Source: a virus. From it: DNA of 64,000 nt. The notes under the pieces are model-generated. The model was not told the DNA's origin and did no database searches. It saw only the letters and a program-made list of their open reading frames with translations. The stretch spans positions 98,305 to 162,304 of the IMG/VR virus record IMGVR_UViG_3300033146_002768; one strand, written 5' to 3'. This document shows, piece by piece, positions 51,247 through 60,194 of the stretch (its first letter is position 1; each line of letters opens with the position of its first letter). The position numbers were made by a program, and so were the translations under genes.

Positions 51247-51741
51247 TTATGATTGATCGTAAATGTTTAGTATATATGGCATAGAAACACTTGCATAACT
51301 ATGTCTTTTATCTTTAAGTTTTAATTTTCTAACATTTTTATTTAAACGATATGCAGCATGTACCCAACCACCAGGAAAATACTCAGCAATCAATTCTCGA
51401 TAATCTAAGTTAGTATGAATCCATTTAATAATATCAACTAACCTAATGTTTGAACTAACCGGTTCAAAATCGAGAGCTTCACCTCTAGTATGATTTGATT
51501 TTGGCGAACTACCAATAGCTTGACATAATTCTACTGATCTAAACCCTGAAGTAATTCTTATCATACCAAATTTTTCTCTTACTGGTTGAATAATATTTCC
51601 AGCGACTCTTTCAATGGATTGCCATTGTTGTTCATTAGGTATATTTCTGATACCTAATCTCATTGCAGTATCTGATTTTACAAATTCTCTATATTTAAAA
51701 TTAGGTGCCATTGGAAGTTTTTTATTTAAATCGCGTAACAT
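51247..51741 (-). CDS. M15-family peptidase, probable endolysin (164 aa)
   Basis: Zinc ligands of the M15 fold are present: SNHTRGEALDFE (His84, Asp91) and GGWVHAAY (His128), preceded by the conserved RITSGFRSVEL. Family members cut D-Ala-D-Ala or L-Ala-D-Glu bonds in peptidoglycan. No signal peptide or wall-binding domain, so release by a holin or similar protein is expected. ATG after AGGAGATATATT. Confidence 0.88.
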   Translation of the reverse strand: MLRDLNKKLPMAPNFKYREFVKSDTAMRLGIRNIPNEQQWQSIERVAGNIIQPVREKFGMIRITSGFRSVELCQAIGSSPKSNHTRGEALDFEPVSSNIRLVDIIKWIHTNLDYRELIAEYFPGGWVHAAYRLNKNVRKLKLKDKRHSYASVSMPYILNIYDQS

Positions 51742-51752
51742 AATATATCTCC

Positions 51753-51941
51753 TTAATCTAAACTACACCCAACATCTTTACCTAGTTTTGTTATTGTATA
51801 ATTTTCTGACGCAACATCGACATGAACTGGAGATATATGTTTTTTATATGTGTATAATGAACATACAAATTCCATTGGATCTGGAACAGGAATTCTATGA
51901 AATAATACTTCGTCAGTTGATGTTATTTGAATTTTTAACAT
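51753..51941 (-). CDS. Small protein like the N-terminal domain of the next protease (62 aa)
   Basis: MLKIQITSTDEV..., then PMEFVCSLYTYKKHI, parallels MIQIKINDAGFL..., PTEFICFENQVKYI, the first ~45 residues of the papain-like protease upstream. It may be a stand-alone copy of a targeting or propeptide-like domain. ATG after AAAGGAG. Confidence 0.55.
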   Translation of the reverse strand: MLKIQITSTDEVLFHRIPVPDPMEFVCSLYTYKKHISPVHVDVASENYTITKLGKDVGCSLD

Positions 51942-51961
51942 GATTTGTCTCCTTTAAAAAA

Positions 51962-52975
51962 TTATTTTTTTAACATTTCTTTGGTTACACTAAGATCTTT
52001 AATCTCCCAGGCATCCCAACAGAAATCTTTAATATAGTTATAAGGTAAATATCCATACCCATCTTGTCCCCAATTAGTTCCCCAAGAATTTTTAAATTTA
52101 AACATTCTTGTTTCTGGGTTCCATCCTACTAAACAAATAGCATGTCCACCATAACATTGATTAGGATCTTTTGGATATGGCACTACCCCATTATTTGTTG
52201 TATAAAATATTTCTAAATAACAACCAACACCAACAGGTAAAGGTCCATTATTTTTTAAAGAATTTATTATGTTTTCCGGAGTTTCAAGTCTTAAATATTC
52301 ACCACCTAATGCCCATTTGGAAACTAGAGTTGCCCAACGTTTTGGTTCACCAACATATGATTCATTGTACGGCCAAGCATTTTCAACTGGAACTCCAACT
52401 GTATTTAAAATTTTCATTGCAAATCTAATTGAGGTGCCTTCTTCATTTGGCCAGTAATCAATATCTTTACATTTGTAATACATCCATTGTTCAGATAGAT
52501 CATAGTTTTTCTTTTTTCTTTTATATTTTTTACCTTTAGAAATTTCTTCTAAATGCTCTTGTTGTTCTTGCCATTCTTTCATAGCTACAACAGCAAACCC
52601 AACACAAGACCCTAACGAACCTTGATTCTTTACTGGACTCATTTGTAAGGTATAATCAGTTGCATTAACATTAACAACTTCTCTTAAAATAGTTGAATTT
52701 AACTTTGGTGATTTATGGTCTCTGTCATCTAAATTATCTTTTACATAATTTAATATAAACCCTTCTGGAATTGATAGAATCTCTTTTTGAAAATCATCAG
52801 CTTGTTTCGCTGGATGTTTGGATATAATAGAATAATCTTTAATACCTAAAGCATCTAATTGTAAAGTTATATATTTTACTTGATTTTCAAAACATATAAA
52901 TTCAGTAGGGGTTCTTACTAATTTTTGATTAATAACTACTAAAAAACCAGCATCATTTATTTTTATTTGTATCAT
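51962..52975 (-). CDS. Papain-like (C1A) cysteine protease (337 aa)
   Basis: All four papain active-site elements are present: Gln118 and Cys124 in VKNQGSLGSCVGFA, His278 in YGGHAICLVGW, and Asn296 in FKNSWGTNWGQDGYGYL. The N-terminal ~60 residues match the small neighbour at 51753. No signal peptide is evident. It could process virion proteins, act on host proteins or attack cell-wall peptides during entry; the tail operon favours a virion or lysis role. Confidence 0.85.
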   Translation of the reverse strand: MIQIKINDAGFLVVINQKLVRTPTEFICFENQVKYITLQLDALGIKDYSIISKHPAKQADDFQKEILSIPEGFILNYVKDNLDDRDHKSPKLNSTILREVVNVNATDYTLQMSPVKNQGSLGSCVGFAVVAMKEWQEQQEHLEEISKGKKYKRKKKNYDLSEQWMYYKCKDIDYWPNEEGTSIRFAMKILNTVGVPVENAWPYNESYVGEPKRWATLVSKWALGGEYLRLETPENIINSLKNNGPLPVGVGCYLEIFYTTNNGVVPYPKDPNQCYGGHAICLVGWNPETRMFKFKNSWGTNWGQDGYGYLPYNYIKDFCWDAWEIKDLSVTKEMLKK

Positions 52976-53000
52976 ATTATCACCTCTTATAAACGCTACT

Positions 53001-53007
53001 ATTTATA
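53001..53007 (-). promoter_or_regulatory. T4-like late box TATAAAT
   Basis: TTTATAAATAG on the minus strand about 30 nt before the ATG at 52975. No GAACA element; may be chance. Confidence 0.35.
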
Positions 53008-53012
53008 AAATA

Positions 53013-53303
53013 TTAATCTCTATATATACTTCCCTTATATGATATAGATTCGTAAAGCTTAGATAGTTTAGACCCAATATCATTTTTAGATTCTTTGGCA
53101 TAACTACCAAGATTTCCTTCCAAAATATTTAACCTTTCTATAAAAGAATAAATATTATGGACTAAATTAATTTCAACTGGATCAGGATCTGGTTTACTTT
53201 CTAGTTCTTGTACTAAAGAAATCAGATGTTCAAAGGCACCTTTTGTGCCTGTTTGGTGCAGTCCTTCCAGAAACATTTTAGCTTTGTTATGGGAAGCTGA
53301 CAT
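53013..53303 (-). CDS. Unrecognised helical protein (96 aa)
   Basis: Mostly amphipathic helix (AFEHLISLVQELESKPDPDP, IYSFIERLNILEGNLG). First gene of the structural operon after its own late-type promoter. Its first residues (KAKMFLEG) contain an LE pair but not the capsid-targeting pattern. Function unknown. Confidence 0.6.
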   Translation of the reverse strand: MSASHNKAKMFLEGLHQTGTKGAFEHLISLVQELESKPDPDPVEINLVHNIYSFIERLNILEGNLGSYAKESKNDIGSKLSKLYESISYKGSIYRD

Positions 53304-53350
53304 AATTCATAATCTCCTAATTAAATCTTTATTTGTAAAATAGTAGCAGC

Positions 53351-53365
53351 ATTTTATATTTGTTC
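53351..53365 (-). promoter_or_regulatory. Late-type promoter box
   Basis: Minus strand reads GAACAAATATAAAAT, 48 nt before the ATG at 53303. It separates the tail operon from the radical SAM operon upstream; I see no terminator there. Confidence 0.6.
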
Positions 53366-53389
53366 TAAACTTTCGTTTATATTATACAC

Positions 53390-54220
53390 TCACTTTATAT
53401 CGTTTATTAATAAACCAAAGTTGTGAAAACATGCTTGACAAATGTTATTATTTTTTTCACAAGGAAATATATTATGTGTAAATAATATTTTTAAAACTAA
53501 TTTATGTAAAGGCGAAGAATCAATATCATTTGTATTACCAGCACAACAACGATATATTTTATTTTCAATTAAATCAAGCCTTGGTACTAATATAGATGAA
53601 TTACAAATTCTTTGTGATTTTTTAATTAAATCTTTATTTAAAATATTACTAAAATGTTTTATTTTATCTTTACTATTTGAATCGATATTTAAATTAATAA
53701 TTTCATATAATAATTTAATGTCACTTATAGTTAATATTAAATCTTTATCATTTCCCACATAAAATTTAATAGTAAAATTAATATGATCATTTGTTTTTAT
53801 GAATGATTTTATATATTTTAAATTTTGTTTATGAACTATAATAATATAATCAATCGGAATATCATTATCTTTTATTACATTAATTTTTGTTGGTTCATTT
53901 ATTTCTGAAATTACATGGTATGAAATATTATTAATATATGATCTAAATATTTCATGATAATTATTTTCTAAAAATGTACCATTTGTTGCTATCTCACAAG
54001 GATGATTTAATTCATTGAATATTTCTTGTAAATAATCTTTAGATAATAAACCTGGTTCACCTCCAGATAATGAGATTAATATATTAGGATTATATGTTTG
54101 AAGTAAATTAATATAGTTTTTAACTTTTTCAATTGGAGATGTTTTATTATCAACATTATCGCAATAGTTACATGACCAGTTACATTTATTTGTTATTTTT
54201 AATACTACTGATTCTATCAT
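53390..54220 (-). CDS. Radical SAM enzyme, family A copy 1 (276 aa)
   Basis: CNWSCNYC is the CX3CX2C motif binding the SAM [4Fe-4S] cluster (Cys13, 17, 20), followed by SLSGGEPGLL (about 50-60) and CEIATNGTF. A Cys-rich C-terminus (YRCCAG and CQACFHN) may bind a second cluster, as in SPASM/Twitch enzymes. It is closely similar to the next gene (54217) and more distantly to those at 57613 and 60195. The start overlaps the upstream stop as ATGA. Substrate unknown. Confidence 0.85.
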   Translation of the reverse strand: MIESVVLKITNKCNWSCNYCDNVDNKTSPIEKVKNYINLLQTYNPNILISLSGGEPGLLSKDYLQEIFNELNHPCEIATNGTFLENNYHEIFRSYINNISYHVISEINEPTKINVIKDNDIPIDYIIIVHKQNLKYIKSFIKTNDHINFTIKFYVGNDKDLILTISDIKLLYEIINLNIDSNSKDKIKHFSNILNKDLIKKSQRICNSSILVPRLDLIENKIYRCCAGNTNDIDSSPLHKLVLKILFTHNIFPCEKNNNICQACFHNFGLLINDIK

Positions 54221-55053
54221 ATTTTAGACCTACAATTCCATGCTCCATTGTAACATGAAGAGCATATTATATTAGTTTTATTTTTATGTGTAAACAAATC
54301 GTTTTTAATAAGTAATCTTAAATTTATTTTGTTAAATGTTATATTATCAATTGTATTAGAAAGTCCAGCACAACATCTAAATATCTTTTCTTTTATTAAA
54401 TCTAATCTAGGCATGTATGATATAGTATTGCAATATTCTTGAGCTTTAATAATATTATTATAATTATCTATATTACTAAAGTATTTTATTCTTTCTTTAT
54501 AATCATCAATAATATTCATATCACATATACCTTCATAATATAAAGTTGCAATACGTGATTGTGTTAATACATAATTTTGATCTGCTCCAATATAAAATCT
54601 CGGACTAAATTGTATATGACTATTTCTTTGAATGAATGGAATCACTTGGTTTATGTTTCTATTATGGATGACAAAAATATATTGTATTGGGAGATCAGTT
54701 TCTATATTATCATATATTGTATTGTCATCATTTATCTCAGGAGTTACATGATACCAAAATTCTTTTAGTTTCGATTTAAATAAGTTATGATAATCTTTTT
54801 CAAAAAATGTACCATTCGTTGCTATCTCACAAGGATTATTAATATGTTTAAATACTTGTTCTAAATACTTCTCAGATAACATACCTGGCTCACCACCTGA
54901 TAATGAAATTGTTATATATGGATTTAATGATTGTAATGAATTAATACATTCTATTAATTTATCAAGTTCTACATTTTGAGAATCAACATTATCACAATAT
55001 GAACAATCCCAATTACATTGATTTGTTACTTTTATTACCATAGTATTAATCAT
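54217..55053 (-). CDS. Radical SAM enzyme, family A copy 2 (278 aa)
   Basis: I take ATG at 55053, an ATGA overlap with the preceding stop, because it aligns with the start of its sister gene; an ATG 18 bases earlier has no ribosome binding site. CNWDCSYC (13, 17, 20), SLSGGEPGML, CEIATNGTF, and the C-terminal FRCCAG and ICSSCYN mirror copy 1. Same order, size and spacing indicate tandem duplication. Confidence 0.85.
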   Translation of the reverse strand: MINTMVIKVTNQCNWDCSYCDNVDSQNVELDKLIECINSLQSLNPYITISLSGGEPGMLSEKYLEQVFKHINNPCEIATNGTFFEKDYHNLFKSKLKEFWYHVTPEINDDNTIYDNIETDLPIQYIFVIHNRNINQVIPFIQRNSHIQFSPRFYIGADQNYVLTQSRIATLYYEGICDMNIIDDYKERIKYFSNIDNYNNIIKAQEYCNTISYMPRLDLIKEKIFRCCAGLSNTIDNITFNKINLRLLIKNDLFTHKNKTNIICSSCYNGAWNCRSKI

Positions 55054-56072
55054 AAATTTTCTTGTCTCCATTCATAAATTTTTGTTAGTGTAATAGGATC
55101 AGCATTAGTAATATCCTTAGAGCTAACATCTTCATAACTATTACAGACTTTACAATGTTCATGATCAGATAAATTTAAATAAGCATTAGAACTATATACT
55201 TCATCTAATTTCTGAATATTTAAATTTCCTATCTTTGTTTTAAAATATATATCACCAGAGCATCCACACCCTATCATAATACCTGTTGATGAAATAAAAT
55301 TTTTAGTAAGAAAGTATTGACACATCTTAGGTCTTTCTTTAACATTAGCAGTTAATTTAAAATTTTCAGACTCTAATACTTCATTACTAATTAATGATCT
55401 ACGACTACAAAAATCATCTCTTGGAAATAACATAGAATTTGTCATTCGACTAATCTGAAATAATAACTTATAAGTTTCAGATGTTATTAGTAATTTATGA
55501 TGTATTTTTGTTTTTGTATAAATAGGAATGTTTAAGTTTATATTTATATTATTATCAATTAAATATTTTAAATTATTTTTGAAATTTAAATAAAAGGTTT
55601 TTGTACTTCTGGCAAACCTTTCAAATTCAGAAAAATGTAAACCATAACAACTAATGCCTAACCAACTTATTTTTTTTAATGACAAGAGTTTATCTAAATA
55701 TTTATTATTATCAATTGTTAAATTTGTATAAAAATGATATCCATCAACATTGGGATGATTTTCTAATATATCTAATTTCTCAATAAATGTTTTATCTAAA
55801 AAAACTTCGCCATTCATTGGAGTTAATGAAAAATAAGTAAATCCAAAATCACAACATTGATTCAATATATCTTTAAACATATCAATTGACATACTCATTG
55901 ACTTCTCTGTTTTCTTTTCACCTCTTTCTTTTTGATTACAATGGATACAATTTAAATTACATATATTGATAGATTCGATTGCAATATAGTTATAAAACAT
56001 ATTTCCATTTTTAGTAAATGATTTATATCTAATATTCTTTTCTATATTAGGAAATTTTGAGAATGTAATCAT
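55050..56072 (-). CDS. Radical SAM enzyme with C-terminal Cys cluster (340 aa)
   Basis: CNLNCIHC (Cys38, 42, 45), then TPMNGEVFLD in place of a GGEP motif, and C-terminal GCGCSGDIYF plus HCKVCNSY, which suggest an auxiliary iron-sulphur cluster. The arrangement recalls SPASM-type peptide or cofactor-maturing enzymes. It differs from family A. Both starts and stops overlap neighbours. Confidence 0.82.
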   Translation of the reverse strand: MITFSKFPNIEKNIRYKSFTKNGNMFYNYIAIESINICNLNCIHCNQKERGEKKTEKSMSMSIDMFKDILNQCCDFGFTYFSLTPMNGEVFLDKTFIEKLDILENHPNVDGYHFYTNLTIDNNKYLDKLLSLKKISWLGISCYGLHFSEFERFARSTKTFYLNFKNNLKYLIDNNININLNIPIYTKTKIHHKLLITSETYKLLFQISRMTNSMLFPRDDFCSRRSLISNEVLESENFKLTANVKERPKMCQYFLTKNFISSTGIMIGCGCSGDIYFKTKIGNLNIQKLDEVYSSNAYLNLSDHEHCKVCNSYEDVSSKDITNADPITLTKIYEWRQENL

Positions 56073-57616
56073 TAGTCTTCCTTGTAGTAAGTATTTTTAT
56101 TTATTACTAATAAATCTATTTTATTATTATCTAACATTTCAAATGCATCTTCATACCAGTTAATAATTGTCTGTCCTTTTATATTAAAGCTTGTATTTAA
56201 TAAACAAGGGATACCAGTTCTTTCTTTGAATTTTTTTAATAACTTATATATAAAAATATTATCTTTTGTAATTGTTTGGATTCGTGTTGTATTGTCTATA
56301 TGTTTAACTGCTTTAAAAAGATCAGTTTTATTATACCCCACAATATTCATATAAGGAAAATCTCCTTCTATATCAAAATATTTTGAAAGGTCATCTTTCA
56401 AAATCATAATACCAAACGGTCTAAATTCTTCTCTATGTTTTACTCTTTTATTTAAAATATCTTTCATTTCTTTATTTCTTGGATCACATATTATAGATCT
56501 ATTACCTAAAGATCTTGGTCCAATTTCTATTTCACCTTGAATTAAACCAACTATTTTTTTGTTAATTAATTCATCAATAAGTTTATCTAAGTTTAATGGT
56601 TCATTAGGTTTATTTGAATTTCCATTTAATTCTGGGCCAGTTATTGGAATAGAAATTTTATTCTTATAACAATTTAGTGCAGCACCTAAACATTGTCCAA
56701 CATCACTTGGATAAGGAGTAAAATGATAATGTTCAAACATACCAGATTTTATTAATTTATAATTTAACATAACATTCAAAAAAGAACCTCCGGATAAACA
56801 TATGTTATTACTTAAGTATGAATATTTTTTAATTAAAAGAATAATCCTTTTAATCCATTCAACTTGAAATGTATAAGAAAAATCTTTTAAGTTTTTAACA
56901 CGTTTAACAATATAAGTATCAACTATATCGATTATTCTTTTATTTATTTTATCACCCATTATAAAAGGATTACTATTTAATATTAAATTAATTATATTTA
57001 AATATTTATCATTATATTTTCCATAAGAACAATATGCCATAAATTTACCAGCTACATGTCCCTTATGATTAATCCCTTCAACATATTCTGGATTTATTTT
57101 TTCTAAAACTTTAAATGATACTTTGGAAAAATGATTACCTAAAGGAAATTCAATTTTATCAATTTCTTTAATATTATTATCTTTACCATGAAAAATTCCA
57201 CCATGATTAAATTCTATTGAACCATCACTTCCTCCGTCTAAACTAATAATTAAAGAATCATTAAAATTGCTTGTATAGTATGAACTAGCTCCATGACATA
57301 AATGGTGAGAATAATATTTAACTTCTTTATATTTAATTTTTCCATTTAAAAAATATTTATCAAATAAATGTTTACTAAAAAATCTTTTTTCTTTTGCCAT
57401 TAAATAATTTGGAGAAACACAAATATAATCAAAATCATTTTCTACTTCTATTATTTTTTCAATGAATTTATTTATTATATCTTCTGTCCAATGTTTAACT
57501 TCAAAGTATTTAATCTTAAAATATTTTTCTGCCTCAAAAAAATATTTGACTTTATTATCATTTATAATAACAAACCCACAATCATGAGGAACTAAATGTA
57601 CGCCTAATATTTTCAT
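56072..57616 (-). CDS. NodU/CmcH-type carbamoyltransferase 1 (514 aa)
   Basis: The family motifs are: GVHLVPHDCGFVI at the N-terminus, YYSHHLCHGASSYYTS, SLDGGSDGS (ATP/carbamate-site region), EIGPRSLGNRSIICDPR and FRPFGIMI, with LLNTSFNIKGQTI near the end. These enzymes move the carbamoyl group from carbamoyl phosphate, via carbamoyl-AMP, to a hydroxyl of a sugar or natural product. It is somewhat shorter than NodU. Start overlaps the upstream radical SAM stop as ATGA. Confidence 0.88.
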   Translation of the reverse strand: MKILGVHLVPHDCGFVIINDNKVKYFFEAEKYFKIKYFEVKHWTEDIINKFIEKIIEVENDFDYICVSPNYLMAKEKRFFSKHLFDKYFLNGKIKYKEVKYYSHHLCHGASSYYTSNFNDSLIISLDGGSDGSIEFNHGGIFHGKDNNIKEIDKIEFPLGNHFSKVSFKVLEKINPEYVEGINHKGHVAGKFMAYCSYGKYNDKYLNIINLILNSNPFIMGDKINKRIIDIVDTYIVKRVKNLKDFSYTFQVEWIKRIILLIKKYSYLSNNICLSGGSFLNVMLNYKLIKSGMFEHYHFTPYPSDVGQCLGAALNCYKNKISIPITGPELNGNSNKPNEPLNLDKLIDELINKKIVGLIQGEIEIGPRSLGNRSIICDPRNKEMKDILNKRVKHREEFRPFGIMILKDDLSKYFDIEGDFPYMNIVGYNKTDLFKAVKHIDNTTRIQTITKDNIFIYKLLKKFKERTGIPCLLNTSFNIKGQTIINWYEDAFEMLDNNKIDLLVINKNTYYKED

Positions 57617-58494
57617 ATATATCCTCGTTCTCTTATATTACACCAGTAACTATTAAAATATCTTAAACAATCATTACATCTTATACAACTCAAATCATTA
57701 GCCGCAGAAGGGAATAAAATAAAATTCATCATCTTTAGCATATTACTTTCATTCAATTTAGCTCTATCAGAATATGTCCAACTAATAGGACATCTTAATA
57801 TCTCTTCATTTACAAAATCAAGTGTGGGGTGTATTTGAGAATTACCACATGCTTGTCTATGTAATGATAATGTTTTTTCGCTTGAACTAAATGCTTTCTT
57901 TAACATATCAAAGGTATCAGGTAATACATTATCTAACTTATAAACAGAATCATATAATTCTTTAAACTGAGATCTAGTTATTATATAATCTAAATCTCCA
58001 TCAAACTCTCCCTTTTGTAAAAATGGAATTAAGTTAAATTTCATTAAAGGATATCTCTGACATTTATTTAAAACATCTTTATAATTCTTTGCATGAACTG
58101 GTTGAAATATTTGTATTTTTTCATCGCAAATATCATGTGGTATATCTTCCTTAACTTCTATATTAGGATGATACCCAACCCAATCAATTTTATCATACCA
58201 TCTATCAAAATAACCTTTATCAATAAATAGTCCATTAGTGTTAACTCTTATTTTATGACAATCACATACTTCTTCAAATATGTATTCAAGAATATCAATA
58301 TCAACTAATCCAGGTTCTCCGCCTGTTAATGTAAACACAGGAAATAGATCATCTCTACCATTAACCATTGGAAAATATTTTTCAATTAATGATTTATTAG
58401 CTTGTTTTGGATTTACTAATTGTCCTATATCACAATAGAAGCAATCCTTATCACATTCTTCAGTTAGAAATAAAACTAGTCTATGAGCTTTCAT
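57613..58494 (-). CDS. Radical SAM enzyme, family A copy 3 (293 aa)
   Basis: CDKDCFYC (Cys14, 18, 21), TLTGGEPGLVD, KIRVNTNGLFID; C-terminal RCPISW and CIRCNDCLRYFNSYWC. It shares with the gene at 60195 the run TEE/Q-C-xxx-C-xYCDIGxL. It starts 14 bases inside the end of the upstream gene. Confidence 0.83.
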   Translation of the reverse strand: MKAHRLVLFLTEECDKDCFYCDIGQLVNPKQANKSLIEKYFPMVNGRDDLFPVFTLTGGEPGLVDIDILEYIFEEVCDCHKIRVNTNGLFIDKGYFDRWYDKIDWVGYHPNIEVKEDIPHDICDEKIQIFQPVHAKNYKDVLNKCQRYPLMKFNLIPFLQKGEFDGDLDYIITRSQFKELYDSVYKLDNVLPDTFDMLKKAFSSSEKTLSLHRQACGNSQIHPTLDFVNEEILRCPISWTYSDRAKLNESNMLKMMNFILFPSAANDLSCIRCNDCLRYFNSYWCNIRERGYI

Positions 58495-59461
58495 TTATCC
58501 ATCCTGGTATAAAATTAAATACTTTTATACACTTTTCTTTATTTGTTAATAAATCTAAATGACTCCAGAAAAATTTAGGTGTCGAATGTTCATATGCACA
58601 ATGTTTTGAAGTGCATAAAATTTTATCTGTTTTATTTATTATATCTTTATATGAATAATCTAAATTATAATTTCTATTTCTTATACTAAAACAAGGATTT
58701 ATAGAACCATCAACTTCAATTAATAAACTTCTAGTATAGGCTAAACATATAAACCCTTTAAAATTTCTATTATAAATTCTTTTATGTTTTAAAATGTATT
58801 TATCATTTTTAAAATAAACACTCTTAATAAAATCAGTTCTTAATTCTACATCATCTTTTATATCAGGATCTATTTTAGTACTTTCATATAGATTATCTCT
58901 AACAGTTTTATATACTAATAAAAAATCTGAATCATCCTTAAAAATATCTTTCATTTTATTATACTCTGAAATACATTCTTTTGATTCAATCATAAATGCT
59001 AATTCTATTGGGATATTTAAATCTCTTAATTGTTTACATTTATATATAAACTTATTAAAATTAATAAATTTTTTATGATAACTAACATACATATTAAAAT
59101 CTATATCATTCATTATATGAGCAAGTGTTTTATAAGTATGTAAATTAGCAGTAGCATTAGTTAGTAAACATAACGATGCTTTTTTAAATTTTAATACAGA
59201 GGATAAATTTTTCATGAATGGTATAAAATAAGGATATATAGTAGGTTCACCACCTGTAATTAAAATATCTAATTCTATATTGTTATCAATATCTTCAATA
59301 AAATTTAAAAATTTATTAGTTATATCATAGTCGGTTTTAATTGAGTTATCTCTTATACCACAATAATCACATTTATAATTACAATTCAATGTAAGGTGAT
59401 ATGTTATTCTTAACTTTTTAGATTCTGCATCACCATAGTATATTAAATTATCAGTTCTCAC
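58481..59461 (-). CDS. Radical SAM enzyme, family B (326 aa)
   Basis: CNYKCDYC (Cys27, 31, 34) after a 26-residue lead, then ILITGGEPTIYP, and C-terminal SINPCFSIR plus CTSKHCAYEH. The GGEPT form differs from family A. GTG start after GGAAG. Closer to the common SPASM-like layout than the other genes here. Confidence 0.82.
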   Translation of the reverse strand: MRTDNLIYYGDAESKKLRITYHLTLNCNYKCDYCGIRDNSIKTDYDITNKFLNFIEDIDNNIELDILITGGEPTIYPYFIPFMKNLSSVLKFKKASLCLLTNATANLHTYKTLAHIMNDIDFNMYVSYHKKFINFNKFIYKCKQLRDLNIPIELAFMIESKECISEYNKMKDIFKDDSDFLLVYKTVRDNLYESTKIDPDIKDDVELRTDFIKSVYFKNDKYILKHKRIYNRNFKGFICLAYTRSLLIEVDGSINPCFSIRNRNYNLDYSYKDIINKTDKILCTSKHCAYEHSTPKFFWSHLDLLTNKEKCIKVFNFIPGWINESS

Positions 59462-59471
59462 AATATCTTCC

Positions 59472-60191
59472 TTAATATAAATTTAGAATAGGTTTTTCTT
59501 TTTTATAATTTCCAAGAGCTTCTTTCCAAGTTTTAGATATATGATGTTTTGTTGTTATTACTTTATTCTTTTTAGAGTTATCTAATATGCCACAAAATTT
59601 ACATATCTTTTTTTTCTGTTGTAATATAGTTGATTGATTAATATCTTTCATTCTTTTAATTCCTATATCAAATCCAAATACTCTATCAATTGTTGCAGCA
59701 ACTCCACAAACATAAAATCCATATCTATTAAATCCTAGTCCACAATCAATTTCATTTATACATATTTCTTTATAATTATTTTTGATTTTAGAATATTCAT
59801 CGTTATCAACAGGCGCTTCAAAGAAATTAAAAAAAGGATCGGGTCCTAATTTCTTATTAGTATTTTCTAAAATAATATTTTTAGAACGATGTAATATATT
59901 TAATCTACTTGATTCTTTTACTCCATTTGTTATAACTGTAATATTTGAAGATGTATCGTTTAACATTGTTATGATATATATTAAATCATTTCTCAATGTA
60001 GGTTCGCCACCCAATAAATTTATATTAGTCCATTTAAAATTTAAATCATACGTTTCAATAACAAACTTCTCTAATTGTTTTATTGACATCTCTTCATCAC
60101 TCGGAGCTAAATCTTTACTACATGCTCTATTACAATTAAAGCAAGATAAATTACATTTTATTAATAATTCTATTTCAATATTAGTTAACAT
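59472..60191 (-). CDS. Radical SAM enzyme, short form (239 aa)
   Basis: CNLSCFNC (Cys13, 17, 20), INLLGGEPTLRND, VITNGV, then GFYVCGVAAT and KICKFCGI near the end. Short for the family, possibly a trimmed barrel. Spacing of four bases to the upstream gene. Confidence 0.8.
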   Translation of the reverse strand: MLTNIEIELLIKCNLSCFNCNRACSKDLAPSDEEMSIKQLEKFVIETYDLNFKWTNINLLGGEPTLRNDLIYIITMLNDTSSNITVITNGVKESSRLNILHRSKNIILENTNKKLGPDPFFNFFEAPVDNDEYSKIKNNYKEICINEIDCGLGFNRYGFYVCGVAATIDRVFGFDIGIKRMKDINQSTILQQKKKICKFCGILDNSKKNKVITTKHHISKTWKEALGNYKKEKPILNLY

Positions 60192-60194
60192 TAT

